Of a DNA stretch of 64,000 nucleotides, positions 15,886 through 24,853 are shown piece after piece; within the stretch, counting starts at the first letter, position 1, and each line of letters starts with the position of its first letter. A model generated the notes under the pieces. The model was not told the origin of the DNA and ran no database searches. It was given only the letters and a program-made list of their open reading frames with translations. Origin of the DNA: Cognatiyoonia koreensis (GTDB taxonomy: Bacteria > Pseudomonadota > Alphaproteobacteria > Rhodobacterales > Rhodobacteraceae); the NCBI RefSeq assembly GCF_900109295.1, contig NZ_FOIZ01000001.1, positions 806,001 through 870,000 on the forward strand. The letters are read 5' to 3'. Both the position numbers and the translations under genes were made by a program.

Positions 15886-18240
15886 ATGCTTTTCGGACTT
15901 GATGGCGTCGAAATCGGCCTGATCATTGTTTTCCTGACGCTCTTTGCGGGCATCCTGTCAGGCTTTCCGGTCGCATTCGCGATCTCCGGTTCTGCCGTGA
16001 TTTCCTTTACGATCATTGCCGTGCTGGACGGCGGTGGCATGCTGACCCACTTTGCGGTTGATCCAAACACGGCCGAATTCGCGGCGATTGTGGCCGATGG
16101 GGTGAGGGGGGATAGTATCTCTGTCTTCAGCCATCCGGAGTTACCGCGCTACGCGACCCCGCTGTTCCCCGACGGGTGGCAGGTCGCGATGGATCGCAAC
16201 GTTTCCTTTGTCGTGAACCGCATGAACGAACGCGTTCTGGCGGGCCAGTCGATCGAGACCCTGCTTGCCGTGTTGATGTTCGTCATGATGGGGATCGTGC
16301 TGGAACGCTCGCGGATTGCTGACGAACTTCTGACAACGATGGCCAAAGTCTTTGGACCGCTGCCGGGTGGTCTGGCCGTGTCCATCGTGATCGTGGGGGC
16401 GTTCCTTGCAGCGTCCACAGGGATCGTCGGTGCAACGGTTGTGACGATGGGCCTGCTTGCGCTTCCGACGATGCTCAAGAACGGGTATTCGCCAGAGCTG
16501 TCGACAGGCGTGATTGCCGCATCAGGAACCTTGGGCCAGATCATACCGCCCTCGATCGTTATCGTATTGTTGGGCACGCTTGCCGGTGATCTTTATTCCG
16601 CCGCGCAGGAAGAACGCGCGCAGGCCGTGGGCTGTTCGGATGCGCTGACGTATCTGGGCGAACCGGCTGTTGTGTCCGTGGGCACGCTGTTCCAGGCGGC
16701 GTTGCTGCCGGGGATCATGCTGGCGTTGCTTTATGCGCTTTATGCCTTCGGATTTGCCTTGCTCAATCCGTCAAAGGCCCCGGCCGTCCCGATGGACGGA
16801 GCCGGTGGTGATGAGGTCATCACCCGCAATGAAGGGCTGACATGGTTCCTTGCCGTGCCAATCGGCCTGATCGCGCTTTTCATGGCGCTTTCGAGCTTCA
16901 ATGTGATCGGTAGCCAGTCCGTGATCGTGGATAGCTTTACAGATGCCGGTCAGACCGCATCGCTGCGTACAAACGTATCCGAGCAATGTGCGACCGCGAT
17001 GCAGGAACTGCATGGCGAAGAGGCATGGGCCGCAGCCCTTGCCGAACAGGCAGCCATCGACGAGGCCGGTGGGGTCGAACAGGCCCGTGCATTGGGCGAT
17101 GAAGAACGCGCAGCGCTTGTGCTGGAAGCCGTCGACGATGCGCCACCGCTTGGGTCGGGCCTGACTGTTGCGGCCTTGTTGATGGCCCTTGTGCTGGTGC
17201 TTGCGCGCGGCGTTGCACCGTCGCGCAGCCAGACAGAGCTGATTGTCGGTGCCATCGGTGTGCTATTGCTGTTGTTCGTGGACGCAACGCTGATCGGGCC
17301 ACTGACGACGCCGGGTGCGACGACGCTGATTATCGCGATCCCACTGATCGTGGCATTCTACGGGCTGGCGCATGCCTCGCGCCGGATTTTCGGCAACGAA
17401 ATCCTGCGTGTGGTTTTCCCGCCGCTTGTGCTCATCGTTGCGGTTCTCGGCTCGATCCTTGGCGGCATCACGAACCCGACACCGGCCGCGGCCCTTGGTG
17501 CGGGTGGTGCGATCCTGCTGGCAACCTATCGCAAGCTGCAGGATCAGGGGCGGTCGGGTAACATGGTTCTGCTGACCACTGGTGCCCTCGCAGTGATGTT
17601 GCTGGTTGGCACGAATTTCGACATGCGCCTTGGTCAGGAGAACGTGCTGTTCGAGAACTACATCGCGTTCTTGGTGGCGTTCGGTTCGTTCCTGTTTGCC
17701 ATGTTTGGTTTGCTGTGGTGCTGCTGGACCTTGCTGGCTGGTGGCGTGCTTGCGCCGGTCGTGCGCGAGACGGCGAAGGTGACGTCGATGGTGTTCACTA
17801 TCCTGATCGGATCGCAGCTGCTGAACCTTGTTCTGATCTCGTTCGGCGGGGAACACTATATTCAGGAATTCCTGAAGTCCTTCAGCAATGAATGGCAGGT
17901 CTTCCTGATCGTCATGCTGGTGTTGTTCATCCTTGGCTTCGTGCTCGACTTTCTTGAAATCATCTACATCGTGATCCCGATTGTCGGGCCGGTAATCTAT
18001 GGTGGATCGTTCGATCCGAAATGGGTGACGATCATGATTGCGGTGAACCTGCAGACGTCGTTCCTGACACCCCCATTCGGATTTGCCCTGTTCTATCTGC
18101 GCGGGGTCGCCCCCAAGAACATCACGACGGGTCAGATCTACAGAGGTGTGCTGCCCTTCATTGGCATCCAAGTGGCCGGACTGGCGCTTTTGGCGGCATT
18201 CCCCGGCGTCGTTACGATTGTTCCGAATCTGCTGAACTGA
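15886..18240 (+). CDS. TRAP transporter large membrane subunit (DctM), oversized form
   Basis: Predicted 784-residue permease, far longer than the ~430 residues of classical DctM. Family motifs are present: FPVAFAISG near the N-terminus, the SPELSTGVIAASGTLGQIIPPS segment in two parts around residue 210, GGITNPTPAAALGA around 535, and a C-terminal FLTPPFGFALFYLRG. Extra material comprises a soluble loop at about 48-115 and an Ala/Glu-rich hydrophilic segment at about 345-425, followed by added helices. It should form the Na+-driven transport channel. A terminator follows. Confidence 0.9.
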   Translation: MLFGLDGVEIGLIIVFLTLFAGILSGFPVAFAISGSAVISFTIIAVLDGGGMLTHFAVDPNTAEFAAIVADGVRGDSISVFSHPELPRYATPLFPDGWQVAMDRNVSFVVNRMNERVLAGQSIETLLAVLMFVMMGIVLERSRIADELLTTMAKVFGPLPGGLAVSIVIVGAFLAASTGIVGATVVTMGLLALPTMLKNGYSPELSTGVIAASGTLGQIIPPSIVIVLLGTLAGDLYSAAQEERAQAVGCSDALTYLGEPAVVSVGTLFQAALLPGIMLALLYALYAFGFALLNPSKAPAVPMDGAGGDEVITRNEGLTWFLAVPIGLIALFMALSSFNVIGSQSVIVDSFTDAGQTASLRTNVSEQCATAMQELHGEEAWAAALAEQAAIDEAGGVEQARALGDEERAALVLEAVDDAPPLGSGLTVAALLMALVLVLARGVAPSRSQTELIVGAIGVLLLLFVDATLIGPLTTPGATTLIIAIPLIVAFYGLAHASRRIFGNEILRVVFPPLVLIVAVLGSILGGITNPTPAAALGAGGAILLATYRKLQDQGRSGNMVLLTTGALAVMLLVGTNFDMRLGQENVLFENYIAFLVAFGSFLFAMFGLLWCCWTLLAGGVLAPVVRETAKVTSMVFTILIGSQLLNLVLISFGGEHYIQEFLKSFSNEWQVFLIVMLVLFILGFVLDFLEIIYIVIPIVGPVIYGGSFDPKWVTIMIAVNLQTSFLTPPFGFALFYLRGVAPKNITTGQIYRGVLPFIGIQVAGLALLAAFPGVVTIVPNLLN

Positions 18241-18266
18241 TCATTCGGCAGTGCGGACGCAAAGAG

Positions 18267-18296
18267 GGGCGCAACTGGAGGGTTGCGCCCTTTTTT
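18267..18296 (+). terminator. Rho-independent terminator of the TRAP operon
   Basis: GGGCGCAAC (18267-18275) pairs perfectly with GTTGCGCCC (18282-18290) and is followed by six T residues. Confidence 0.9.
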
Positions 18297-18320
18297 CGTG
18301 CGAAGGTAGGGAGGTGTCGC

Positions 18321-19157
18321 TTATTCGCCAGCCGGCTGGCTGCCGGGCAGACTGATCCGCGCGACCTGTTCGGCAATGGGATCCGTCGAAAGCGGATGCA
18401 GCGCTGTGTGGTAATCATCCAGCGCGCCAAGGTCGCCCCAATGGCCGCCCCGATAGACTTCGAGCCCGGCAAACTTGGCCTTGTATCCCATCTTTGGTGA
18501 TCCGGGCACCCAATAGCCGAGGTAGACATACGGCAGACCCAATTCGCGCGCGATGTCGATGTGATCAAGGATCAGATACGTACCCGGCGATGACTTTGCC
18601 AATTCCGGTGCGAAGAACGAATAGACCATCGACAGGCCATCATCGAGGATGTCTGTCAGGCAGGCAGCCACGGGGCCGTCCCGATCCTTCGGGGCGACAT
18701 TCGTGTCGGCGTATTCGATCACGCGGCTGCGGATCGGCGTTTCTTCTACCATTGCGGCGAATTCGAACATATCCATATCCGCCATGCCGCCATCTGCGTG
18801 GCGGCCATCAAGGTAGCGGCGGAACAGGCTGTATTGCTCTTCGGTTGCCCAGGGCGACGTCGCGCGCCGTTTGAGATGCGCATTACGTTTTATGACACGA
18901 CGTTGGCTGCGGGACGGTGTGAAGTCGGCCACGCGGATGCGCGCTGACATGCAAGCCGCACATTCCGCACAGGACGGGCGGTACAGCACATTCTGCGAGC
19001 GTCTGAAGCCTTGCTTGGACAGGCTGTCGTTCAATGCCCCGGCGTTGTCGCCCTGAAGTGCTGTAAACAACTTACGTTCCATCCGGCCCTCGAGGTAAGG
19101 GCAGGGTTGGGGCGCAGTGACATAAAACTGCGGAGCGACTGGTAGCGTATGGCGCAT
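18321..19157 (-). CDS. bpt: Aspartate/glutamate leucyl-transferase Bpt (bacterial Ate1-like)
   Basis: Predicted 278-residue aminoacyl-tRNA-protein transferase of the Ate1 family, bacterial Bpt branch. It adds Leu (or Arg) to N-terminal Asp/Glu and feeds proteins to ClpS/ClpAP in the N-degron pathway. The N-terminal Cys-rich segment is [16 protein letters not shown], with an upstream CPYL. The C-terminal GNAT-like fold has [18 protein letters not shown], highly conserved in the family. The ATG at 19157 with AAGG upstream is chosen over 19193. Confidence 0.93.
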   Translation of the reverse strand: MRHTLPVAPQFYVTAPQPCPYLEGRMERKLFTALQGDNAGALNDSLSKQGFRRSQNVLYRPSCAECAACMSARIRVADFTPSRSQRRVIKRNAHLKRRATSPWATEEQYSLFRRYLDGRHADGGMADMDMFEFAAMVEETPIRSRVIEYADTNVAPKDRDGPVAACLTDILDDGLSMVYSFFAPELAKSSPGTYLILDHIDIARELGLPYVYLGYWVPGSPKMGYKAKFAGLEVYRGGHWGDLGALDDYHTALHPLSTDPIAEQVARISLPGSQPAGE

Positions 19158-19227
19158 GCCCTTATTCTGACGTGCAAAACGGGTGCCGTGCAACCCCCCG
19201 AAAATGGCGAAGCCGCGATGTGTTGTC

Positions 19228-19683
19228 CTAGGCGGGTTTGTTGATTGCCGTGGTGTGCATGATCGTGTCGATCAGGCCCTGACCGCGTTCGGTGACGCAC
19301 ATCATTACCATCGACACAAGCTGCAACGGGAAGACTGCCCAAGCGACCGTGTATCCAAGCGTGTGCAGCGCTGCCTCTCCGGAATCAAAGCGATGCCCAT
19401 CGTCGTTGCGAAATTCGATTGCCATCAACCGCATGCCCCATGTCGAGGACCGGCTGGCAATTGTGCCCCACCGATAGATGAAGCCGACAAACAGCATCAT
19501 GAATGGAAAATAGAAGATCGCCGTGAATGCGGTGAATGGAACTGCGATCAGGCTGAAGAGCGTGATCACGATTGCATCGACGACCCAAGCGATGAACCGC
19601 TTGAGCGGGACGCCTTCGTAGAATGCCGCTTCAGTCTGTGGATCGGGCAGGCCGGAGGTCAGGTGGTGCGATGTCATCGTCAT
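19228..19683 (-). CDS. RDD family membrane protein
   Basis: Predicted 151-residue RDD-domain protein with three hydrophobic helices. The name-giving residues appear as RFIAWVVDA near the first helix and [11 protein letters not shown] after the second. RDD proteins are small inner-membrane proteins, some linked to ion or osmolyte transport; the role here is not known. The start at 19683 (MTMTSHH) follows a GAAACGAG sequence; 19677 is an alternative. It is the first of a leftward cluster of small membrane proteins. Confidence 0.85.
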   Translation of the reverse strand: MTMTSHHLTSGLPDPQTEAAFYEGVPLKRFIAWVVDAIVITLFSLIAVPFTAFTAIFYFPFMMLFVGFIYRWGTIASRSSTWGMRLMAIEFRNDDGHRFDSGEAALHTLGYTVAWAVFPLQLVSMVMMCVTERGQGLIDTIMHTTAINKPA

Positions 19684-19754
19684 CTCGTTTCGCTTTCGGT
19701 CAGGGGTGAGATAGGCAGCCGGACCACCCCGCACAAGGGATGGTCCGCCCGCAG

Positions 19755-20210
19755 TCAGTCTTGCGCCTCGGCGCGTAGTTTGGTGGCGCGGTCGTCCATG
19801 AACTTGTCAAATTCGCTTTGGTCCTTGGCGTCGCGCAGGCGTCCGAGGAAGCCTTCGAACTTGGCCTGTTCTGTCTCAAGCCGTGCCAGCATGTCCTGAC
19901 GATATGCGTCAAAGCTGGCGTTGCCGGATGATTGTGTGCCGGTTGTCGGCACAAGCGATCGCAGTTTGGCGTCAACGACCTGCGGTGACGGCAGCGCAGC
20001 GCCACCGGGCGCAAAGCCGCCGCGCCAGCCCAGCACTATGGCAAGGATGAAACCGGCAACCCAGGAATGATCGAACGTTATCGCAATCGCCGTAATCGCA
20101 AAGGCGCCGAAAAGGATCGTGGACAGGATTTGCACCGAGACCGGCAATCCGTATGGCCGGGGGTGCGGGGGTTCGTTTGTGTCGTAATGGGTGTTCATTG
20201 CAATCGTCAT
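19755..20210 (-). CDS. DUF2852 membrane protein, copy A
   Basis: Predicted 151-residue DUF2852 protein. Two adjacent hydrophobic segments (about residues 27-62) are followed by a linker and a charged coiled-coil helix of the pattern SSGNxxFDAYRxxxLxRLExEQxxFExFL, ending in EFDKFMDDRA. The same pattern occurs in the next gene upstream (20271-20726), so the two are paralogues. Family function is unknown; the build suggests an inner-membrane anchor with a cytoplasmic helical arm. Confidence 0.85.
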   Translation of the reverse strand: MTIAMNTHYDTNEPPHPRPYGLPVSVQILSTILFGAFAITAIAITFDHSWVAGFILAIVLGWRGGFAPGGAALPSPQVVDAKLRSLVPTTGTQSSGNASFDAYRQDMLARLETEQAKFEGFLGRLRDAKDQSEFDKFMDDRATKLRAEAQD

Positions 20211-20242
20211 CTGGTGTCCCTCTCACTCTCAAATACGGTGAA

Positions 20243-20262
20243 GGGCACCGTTTCCGGTGCCC
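20243..20262 (-). other. Intercistronic GNRA-type hairpin between the DUF2852 genes
   Basis: On the transcribed strand GGGCACCG-GAAA-CGGTGCCC forms a perfect 8-bp stem with a GAAA tetraloop. A T-run lies only on the opposite side, so it looks like a stabilising or processing element in the leftward message. On the plus strand the same repeat would read as a terminator. Confidence 0.6.
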
Positions 20263-20270
20263 TAGCTTTT

Positions 20271-20726
20271 TTAGGCGACGTCCTTGTCGTCATGGTCGCT
20301 ATCGTGGTCCGTCTTTCTGGCACGCTCGTCCATGAACTCGTCGAACTCGGCCTTGTCCTTGGCTTCGCGCAGACGCTCGAGGAATTGCTCGAAGTTTGTC
20401 TGCTCTTCTTCAAGGCGGCGCAGGGTCTCTGTCTTGTAGGCGTCGAACGCCGTGTTGCCGGATGATTTCATCGCGTGGCGGGCATAGCGCCCGTTGTGGC
20501 GGGTGACGGATGTGCAGGACTTGTTGAACATGCGTTTGCTCCAGATCATGTAGGCAAGAAGGGCGAGGCCGATGGGCCAGAAGAAGATGAAGCCAACCAC
20601 CATGGCGGCGATCCATGCGCCCTTGCCACGCTCATCCAGCCACGCTTCGGTGCGGGCAAAGATGCCGGGACGGGCAGACATATAGGCCATGTCAGGTGTT
20701 GGATGGGTGGGGTTTGCAGTTTGCAT
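20271..20726 (-). CDS. DUF2852 membrane protein, copy B
   Basis: Predicted 151-residue paralogue of the gene at 19755. A single longer hydrophobic region (GAWIAAMVVGFIFFWPIG, then LALLAYMIW, about residues 36-62) is followed by the shared SSGNTAFDAYK...RLEEEQTNFEQFLERLREAKDK helix and EFDEFMDERA. The tail is His/Asp-rich (HDSDHDDKD), unlike copy A, and could bind metal. Function unknown. The neighbouring 20727-20964 gap shows nothing I can assign. Confidence 0.85.
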   Translation of the reverse strand: MQTANPTHPTPDMAYMSARPGIFARTEAWLDERGKGAWIAAMVVGFIFFWPIGLALLAYMIWSKRMFNKSCTSVTRHNGRYARHAMKSSGNTAFDAYKTETLRRLEEEQTNFEQFLERLREAKDKAEFDEFMDERARKTDHDSDHDDKDVA

Positions 20727-20964
20727 AGCGCGTCTGTTCCTCTTGGTTGCCGTGAATGTAAATGCGTTTCACATCACTACAGATGGGATAACCCCTGCGA
20801 CCGATCAAGACTTAATGTGAATGTTTTTTACATTGCGGCGCTAAAGCATTGCTTTCAGGCAGAATTTAGTCAGGCTACGATCAGGTGCAGCTTGGCTTGG
20901 GAAGGCGCAGTTTCTCTTCACATCGTGCAATACAGGCCTTTTATGCCTTTGCGATTGCGCCTTT

Positions 20965-21435
20965 TCATGTCGTGAACTCACCCACAGTGGCCGAGCACAG
21001 CGCTAGAAGCTGGTCCGGCGCGATCTCAAAAATATGGCGCGGCGTGCCTGCGGCGACCCAGATCGTCGCGAAGTCCTGCAAGCGCGGATCAAGAAACGCG
21101 CGGATCGGGTTCAGATGGCCGACGGGGGACACACCGCCGATGGCAAAGCCGGTCTGCGCACGGATCAGCGCGGCATCCGCTTTGCCCAGCGGTTCGCCTG
21201 CAAGTGCTGCAGCTTTCACCGGATCAACCTGATTTCCACCAGCTGTGATGAAAAGAACGGCCTTTTCGCTGTCCTGTCCTGCGAAAATGACAGACTTGCC
21301 GATTTGATCGACATGACAACCGGCAACATCTGCAGCCTGCTGCGCCGTTCGCGTGTCGGCATCCATTTCGAGCGGCGTAATATCCAGGCCCGCATCCCGC
21401 AGTGCGCCGACCACGCGTTTCAGGCTCTTGCTCAT
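20965..21435 (-). CDS. YbaK/EbsC-family aminoacyl-tRNA deacylase
   Basis: Predicted 156-residue YbaK-domain protein. Family members hydrolyse mischarged tRNAs such as Cys-tRNA-Pro or Ala-tRNA-Pro in trans. Visible features are the conserved Lys in QIGKSVIF, the Thr-Ala-Gly-Gly-Asn stretch, and the GGVSPVGH loop typical of the active site. Which tRNA is edited cannot be told. Divergent from the small gene at 21463, with only 27 bases between starts. Confidence 0.92.
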   Translation of the reverse strand: MSKSLKRVVGALRDAGLDITPLEMDADTRTAQQAADVAGCHVDQIGKSVIFAGQDSEKAVLFITAGGNQVDPVKAAALAGEPLGKADAALIRAQTGFAIGGVSPVGHLNPIRAFLDPRLQDFATIWVAAGTPRHIFEIAPDQLLALCSATVGEFTT

Positions 21436-21462
21436 TTCGCTGCTTCCTGCCTAGCTTGTCGG

Positions 21463-21831
21463 ATGACGGACACTTTCACTTTGGAAAACACCATACTCGC
21501 GCATGAAAGAAAAGTGTGGGATGCACTTGTCGCGGGCGAAATGGCCGCGGATGCTGACGCGCTGAGCGCGGATTTTCTGGGCGTCTATCCCGACGGATTC
21601 GCGGGCAAAGCCGATCACGTGGGCCAGTTGAAGGATGGGCCAACCGTGGCGGAGTATGAAATCACTGCGCCGCAGATCCGCCCCCTTGGACCGGACACCG
21701 TGCTGCTTGCCTATCACGCGACGTTCCGCCGCCCGTCAGAAACGCAGATGAAGGCGATGTATGTCTCTTCGATCTGGCAGGCGCAGGGTGCGACCCGGGT
21801 CAATATCTTCAGTCAGGACACACCGGCATGA
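21463..21831 (+). CDS. DUF4440/SnoaL-like (NTF2 fold) protein
   Basis: Predicted 122-residue protein of the NTF2-like superfamily. It begins with a helix holding ER-KVWDALVAGE, then a strand with DFLGVYPDGFAGKADHV and a C-terminal strand set (YVSSIWQ). Such proteins are small enzymes or ligand binders; no substrate is evident. Its TGA overlaps the glnE ATG by 4 bases, so it should be translated together with glnE. Confidence 0.8.
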   Translation: MTDTFTLENTILAHERKVWDALVAGEMAADADALSADFLGVYPDGFAGKADHVGQLKDGPTVAEYEITAPQIRPLGPDTVLLAYHATFRRPSETQMKAMYVSSIWQAQGATRVNIFSQDTPA

Positions 21832-24593
21832 GTTTCGCAGCACACATCACCCGCGCACCTGACGCATTCGACAAGGCGCGCGCCGATGACGTGATGAGCG
21901 ATATCGGAGAGTTTGCTGCGGACGTTATGCACGTCCTGCATGGTGCCGCTGGGTGCAGCCCGTATCTGGGTGATCTGATGCGATCCGAAACGGACTGGCT
22001 GCCAGAAGCCTTTGATGACCCTGCTGCTGCGTTGGTTGCCGTCAATGACGCTGTCCGGTCCAGCACGACGACTGATATGCACACCGTGATGCGGCAAGCC
22101 AAGCGGCGCACAGCCTTGCTGACCGCGCTGGCTGACCTTGGTGGCGTTTGGCCGCTGGAAACGGTGACGCAGGCGCTGACCGATTTTGCAAATACCTGCG
22201 TCGATCACGGTATCCGGACGCTTGTCGCGGCCGAAATCGCGCGGGGCAAGCTGCCAGGCATGGGCGATGAAGATGCGGCCACTTCAGGCGGCATGTGCGC
22301 GCTTGCCATGGGCAAGATGGGCGCGGGCGAACTGAATTATTCCTCGGACATCGACTTGATCTGCCTGTTCGACGAAACCCGCTTTGATCCCGATGATTAT
22401 TTTGACGCGCGCGCTGTCTTTATCCGTGTCACACGGCGTTTGACCGCGATCCTGTCGGATACGAAAGGCGGCTATGTGTTTCGCACGGATTTGCGGCTGC
22501 GTCCCGATGCGTCGGTGACGCCGGTTTGCCTGTCGATGGAAACGGCCGAGCGGTATTACGAAAGCGTGGGGCGCACCTGGGAACGGGCGGCCTATATCAA
22601 GGCCGCACCTTCTGGCGGGGATGTTGAGGCCGCGCTGCGGTTCCTGAAGACGCTTGACCCGTTCGTCTGGCGCAAGCATCTGGATTTTGCCGCTATTCAG
22701 GACGCGCACGACATGCGCCTGCGAATCCGTGATCACAAGGGGTTGGGTGGTGCGCTGTCGCTTGAAGGGCACGACATGAAACTTGGTCGTGGTGGTATCC
22801 GCGAGATCGAGTTTTTTACCCAAACACGCCAGCTGATCGCAGGCGGGCGCGATCCGTCTTTGCGGGTGCGCGGCACGGGTGAAGGACTGACGCGGCTTGC
22901 CGCGGCTGGCTGGATCAGCGCGGATGCCGCAGCAACGCTTTATACCCATTACAAGGCGCACCGCGAAATCGAACATCGCTTGCAGATGGTGAACGACGCG
23001 CAGACGCATACCTTGCCAACGGACGCGGAGGGGTTCCAGCGTCTGGCCTGCTTTACTGGTCAGGATATCAATGCCTTGCGGTCCGAACTTGAAGCGCGAC
23101 TGGAAGAAGTCCACGCATTGACCGAAGGTTTTTTCACGACCGACGATCCCGCAGATGATGCCCCCGCATGGGGGAACGACATCACCGCCCGCTGGCGCAC
23201 CTATCCGGCCCTGCGTTCGGACCGTGGCAGCGCCATTTTCAAGCGGATCGGTCCGGATATCCTTTCGCGGCTCCAGAAGGCTGCCAAGCCCGAAGAGGCG
23301 CTGGTCCAGTTCGATGCTTTTCTGGCGGGTCTGCCAGCGGGTGTGCAGCTTTTCTCGCTGTTCGAGGCGAACCCGCAGTTATCCCAGTTGATCGTCGATA
23401 TCTGCGCGACCGCACCGGCGCTGGCCCAATACCTGTCGCGCAATGCAGGGGTGTTTGATGCGGTGATCGGCGGGTCATTCTTCGGTGACTGGCCGGGGCA
23501 GGACGCGCTCAAAGCGGAACTGACCGCCAATCTGGACGCAGCCGCCGATTACGAGGCGCAGTTGAATGCCGCCCGCCGCTGGATGAAGGAATGGCATTTC
23601 CGTATCGGTGTGCACCATCTGCGTGGCCTGATCGACGCCGATACGGCCGCCACCCAATACGCCGATCTGGCCGAAGCGGCGATTGCTGCACTTTGGCCGC
23701 CGGTCTGTGCTGAATTTGCGCGCAAGTTCGGGGGATTGCCGGGGCAGGGTGCTGTCGTGCTTGGCATGGGATCGCTTGGCGCAGCGCGGCTGAACGCGGA
23801 ATCCGACCTTGATCTGATCGTCATCTACGATGCGGATGGGGTGGAAGCCTCTGACGGCCGGCGTTCATTGCCGACGCGCACCTACTATGCGCGACTGACG
23901 CAGGCGCTTGTTACTGCACTTTCGGCCCCGATGGCCGAAGGGCGACTTTACGAGGTCGATATGCGCTTGCGCCCGTCGGGCCGCCAAGGTCCGGTTGCGA
24001 CCGCGTTGCAGGCGTTCCGGGATTACCAAAGCAACGACGCCTGGACATGGGAACACCTTGCGCTGACCCGTGCGCGGGCAGTTGCGGGGGCCGCCCCACT
24101 TGGCCAGGCTGTCGAGGATTTCCGCCGCACGCTGTTGCCCGCCAAGGGACAGGGCGAAAGCGTTTTGCAGGACGTCGCCGACATGCGCGCACGTTTGGCC
24201 GCAGCCAAGCCTGCCCAATCTGTCTGGGACATGAAATCTGGGCCCGGCCATCTGCAGGACATCGAACTTTTGGCACAGACCGCAGCCTTGATCGCAGGCA
24301 GCCCCGCGACGGATACGGCCAGCCAAATCGCAGCCGGTGTCGCAGCAGGCTGGCTGGATGCCGCTGACGCGCAGGCATTGACCGCCGCCGCACGGCTTTT
24401 GTGGCAGGTGCAGGCAGCCGGTCGGTTGCTGACCGCCGGGGTGCTGGACCCTGATGCAATCGGAGAAGGTGGGTGCCGCATGGTGCTGCGCGAAACGGGC
24501 TTTGATACGATGGACGCGCTGCAGGAGGCCTGCACGACTGCATGCACGCGGGCCGCAGAGGTGATCGACCGCATGATCGGCACCGGCACATGA
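21828..24593 (+). CDS. glnE: Bifunctional glutamine synthetase adenylyltransferase/deadenylylase
   Basis: Predicted 921-residue GlnE, near the usual ~945. It attaches or removes AMP on glutamine synthetase in response to PII and glutamine. Two nucleotidyltransferase domains are visible, each with the G-x-S...DxD motif: GELNYSSDIDLI near residue 168 (deadenylylase half) and ARLNAESDLDLI near residue 650 (adenylylase half), with helical PII-response domains after each. It is in a chain of overlapping genes: ATGA junctions on both sides. Confidence 0.96.
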   Translation: MSFAAHITRAPDAFDKARADDVMSDIGEFAADVMHVLHGAAGCSPYLGDLMRSETDWLPEAFDDPAAALVAVNDAVRSSTTTDMHTVMRQAKRRTALLTALADLGGVWPLETVTQALTDFANTCVDHGIRTLVAAEIARGKLPGMGDEDAATSGGMCALAMGKMGAGELNYSSDIDLICLFDETRFDPDDYFDARAVFIRVTRRLTAILSDTKGGYVFRTDLRLRPDASVTPVCLSMETAERYYESVGRTWERAAYIKAAPSGGDVEAALRFLKTLDPFVWRKHLDFAAIQDAHDMRLRIRDHKGLGGALSLEGHDMKLGRGGIREIEFFTQTRQLIAGGRDPSLRVRGTGEGLTRLAAAGWISADAAATLYTHYKAHREIEHRLQMVNDAQTHTLPTDAEGFQRLACFTGQDINALRSELEARLEEVHALTEGFFTTDDPADDAPAWGNDITARWRTYPALRSDRGSAIFKRIGPDILSRLQKAAKPEEALVQFDAFLAGLPAGVQLFSLFEANPQLSQLIVDICATAPALAQYLSRNAGVFDAVIGGSFFGDWPGQDALKAELTANLDAAADYEAQLNAARRWMKEWHFRIGVHHLRGLIDADTAATQYADLAEAAIAALWPPVCAEFARKFGGLPGQGAVVLGMGSLGAARLNAESDLDLIVIYDADGVEASDGRRSLPTRTYYARLTQALVTALSAPMAEGRLYEVDMRLRPSGRQGPVATALQAFRDYQSNDAWTWEHLALTRARAVAGAAPLGQAVEDFRRTLLPAKGQGESVLQDVADMRARLAAAKPAQSVWDMKSGPGHLQDIELLAQTAALIAGSPATDTASQIAAGVAAGWLDAADAQALTAAARLLWQVQAAGRLLTAGVLDPDAIGEGGCRMVLRETGFDTMDALQEACTTACTRAAEVIDRMIGTGT

Positions 24594-24853
24594 AGGGCGA
24601 TGCACGTGATCCACGCGGCCTGATCCGCGAGGCCTATCGCATCGACGGGATCACCGCGGGCGAATGCCGCACCATCTTTCTGGATTGGGCACTTGGCGTG
24701 CCTGCCGATCAGGATACCAAGACCGAGGTCAAGGCGCTGCTTGTGCAATACGCCGATGAACCGACCAGCCACCCGATGACGCAGACGCTGATCGCCGCCC
24801 TGCGTGATGCCGCCCCTGCCAAACGTCGTGGCGGCAGGGCCGGACGACAGTGA
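24590..24853 (+). CDS. Conserved hypothetical protein in the glnE operon
   Basis: Predicted 87-residue soluble protein. The middle has a compact helical pattern (IREAYRIDGITAGECRTIFLDWALG) and the end is basic (KRRGGRAGR). I do not recognise a named domain. Its ATG overlaps the glnE stop by 4 bases and its stop overlaps the next start, which supports it as a real co-translated gene. A regulatory link to GlnE is possible but only inferred from position. Confidence 0.75.
   Translation: MKGDARDPRGLIREAYRIDGITAGECRTIFLDWALGVPADQDTKTEVKALLVQYADEPTSHPMTQTLIAALRDAAPAKRRGGRAGRQ

Noticed and set aside
17263..18171. Minus-strand open frame of 302 codons opposite the TRAP large permease
   Set aside because: His/Gln/Asp/Arg-rich shadow of hydrophobic codons; no ribosome site and no relation to neighbours.
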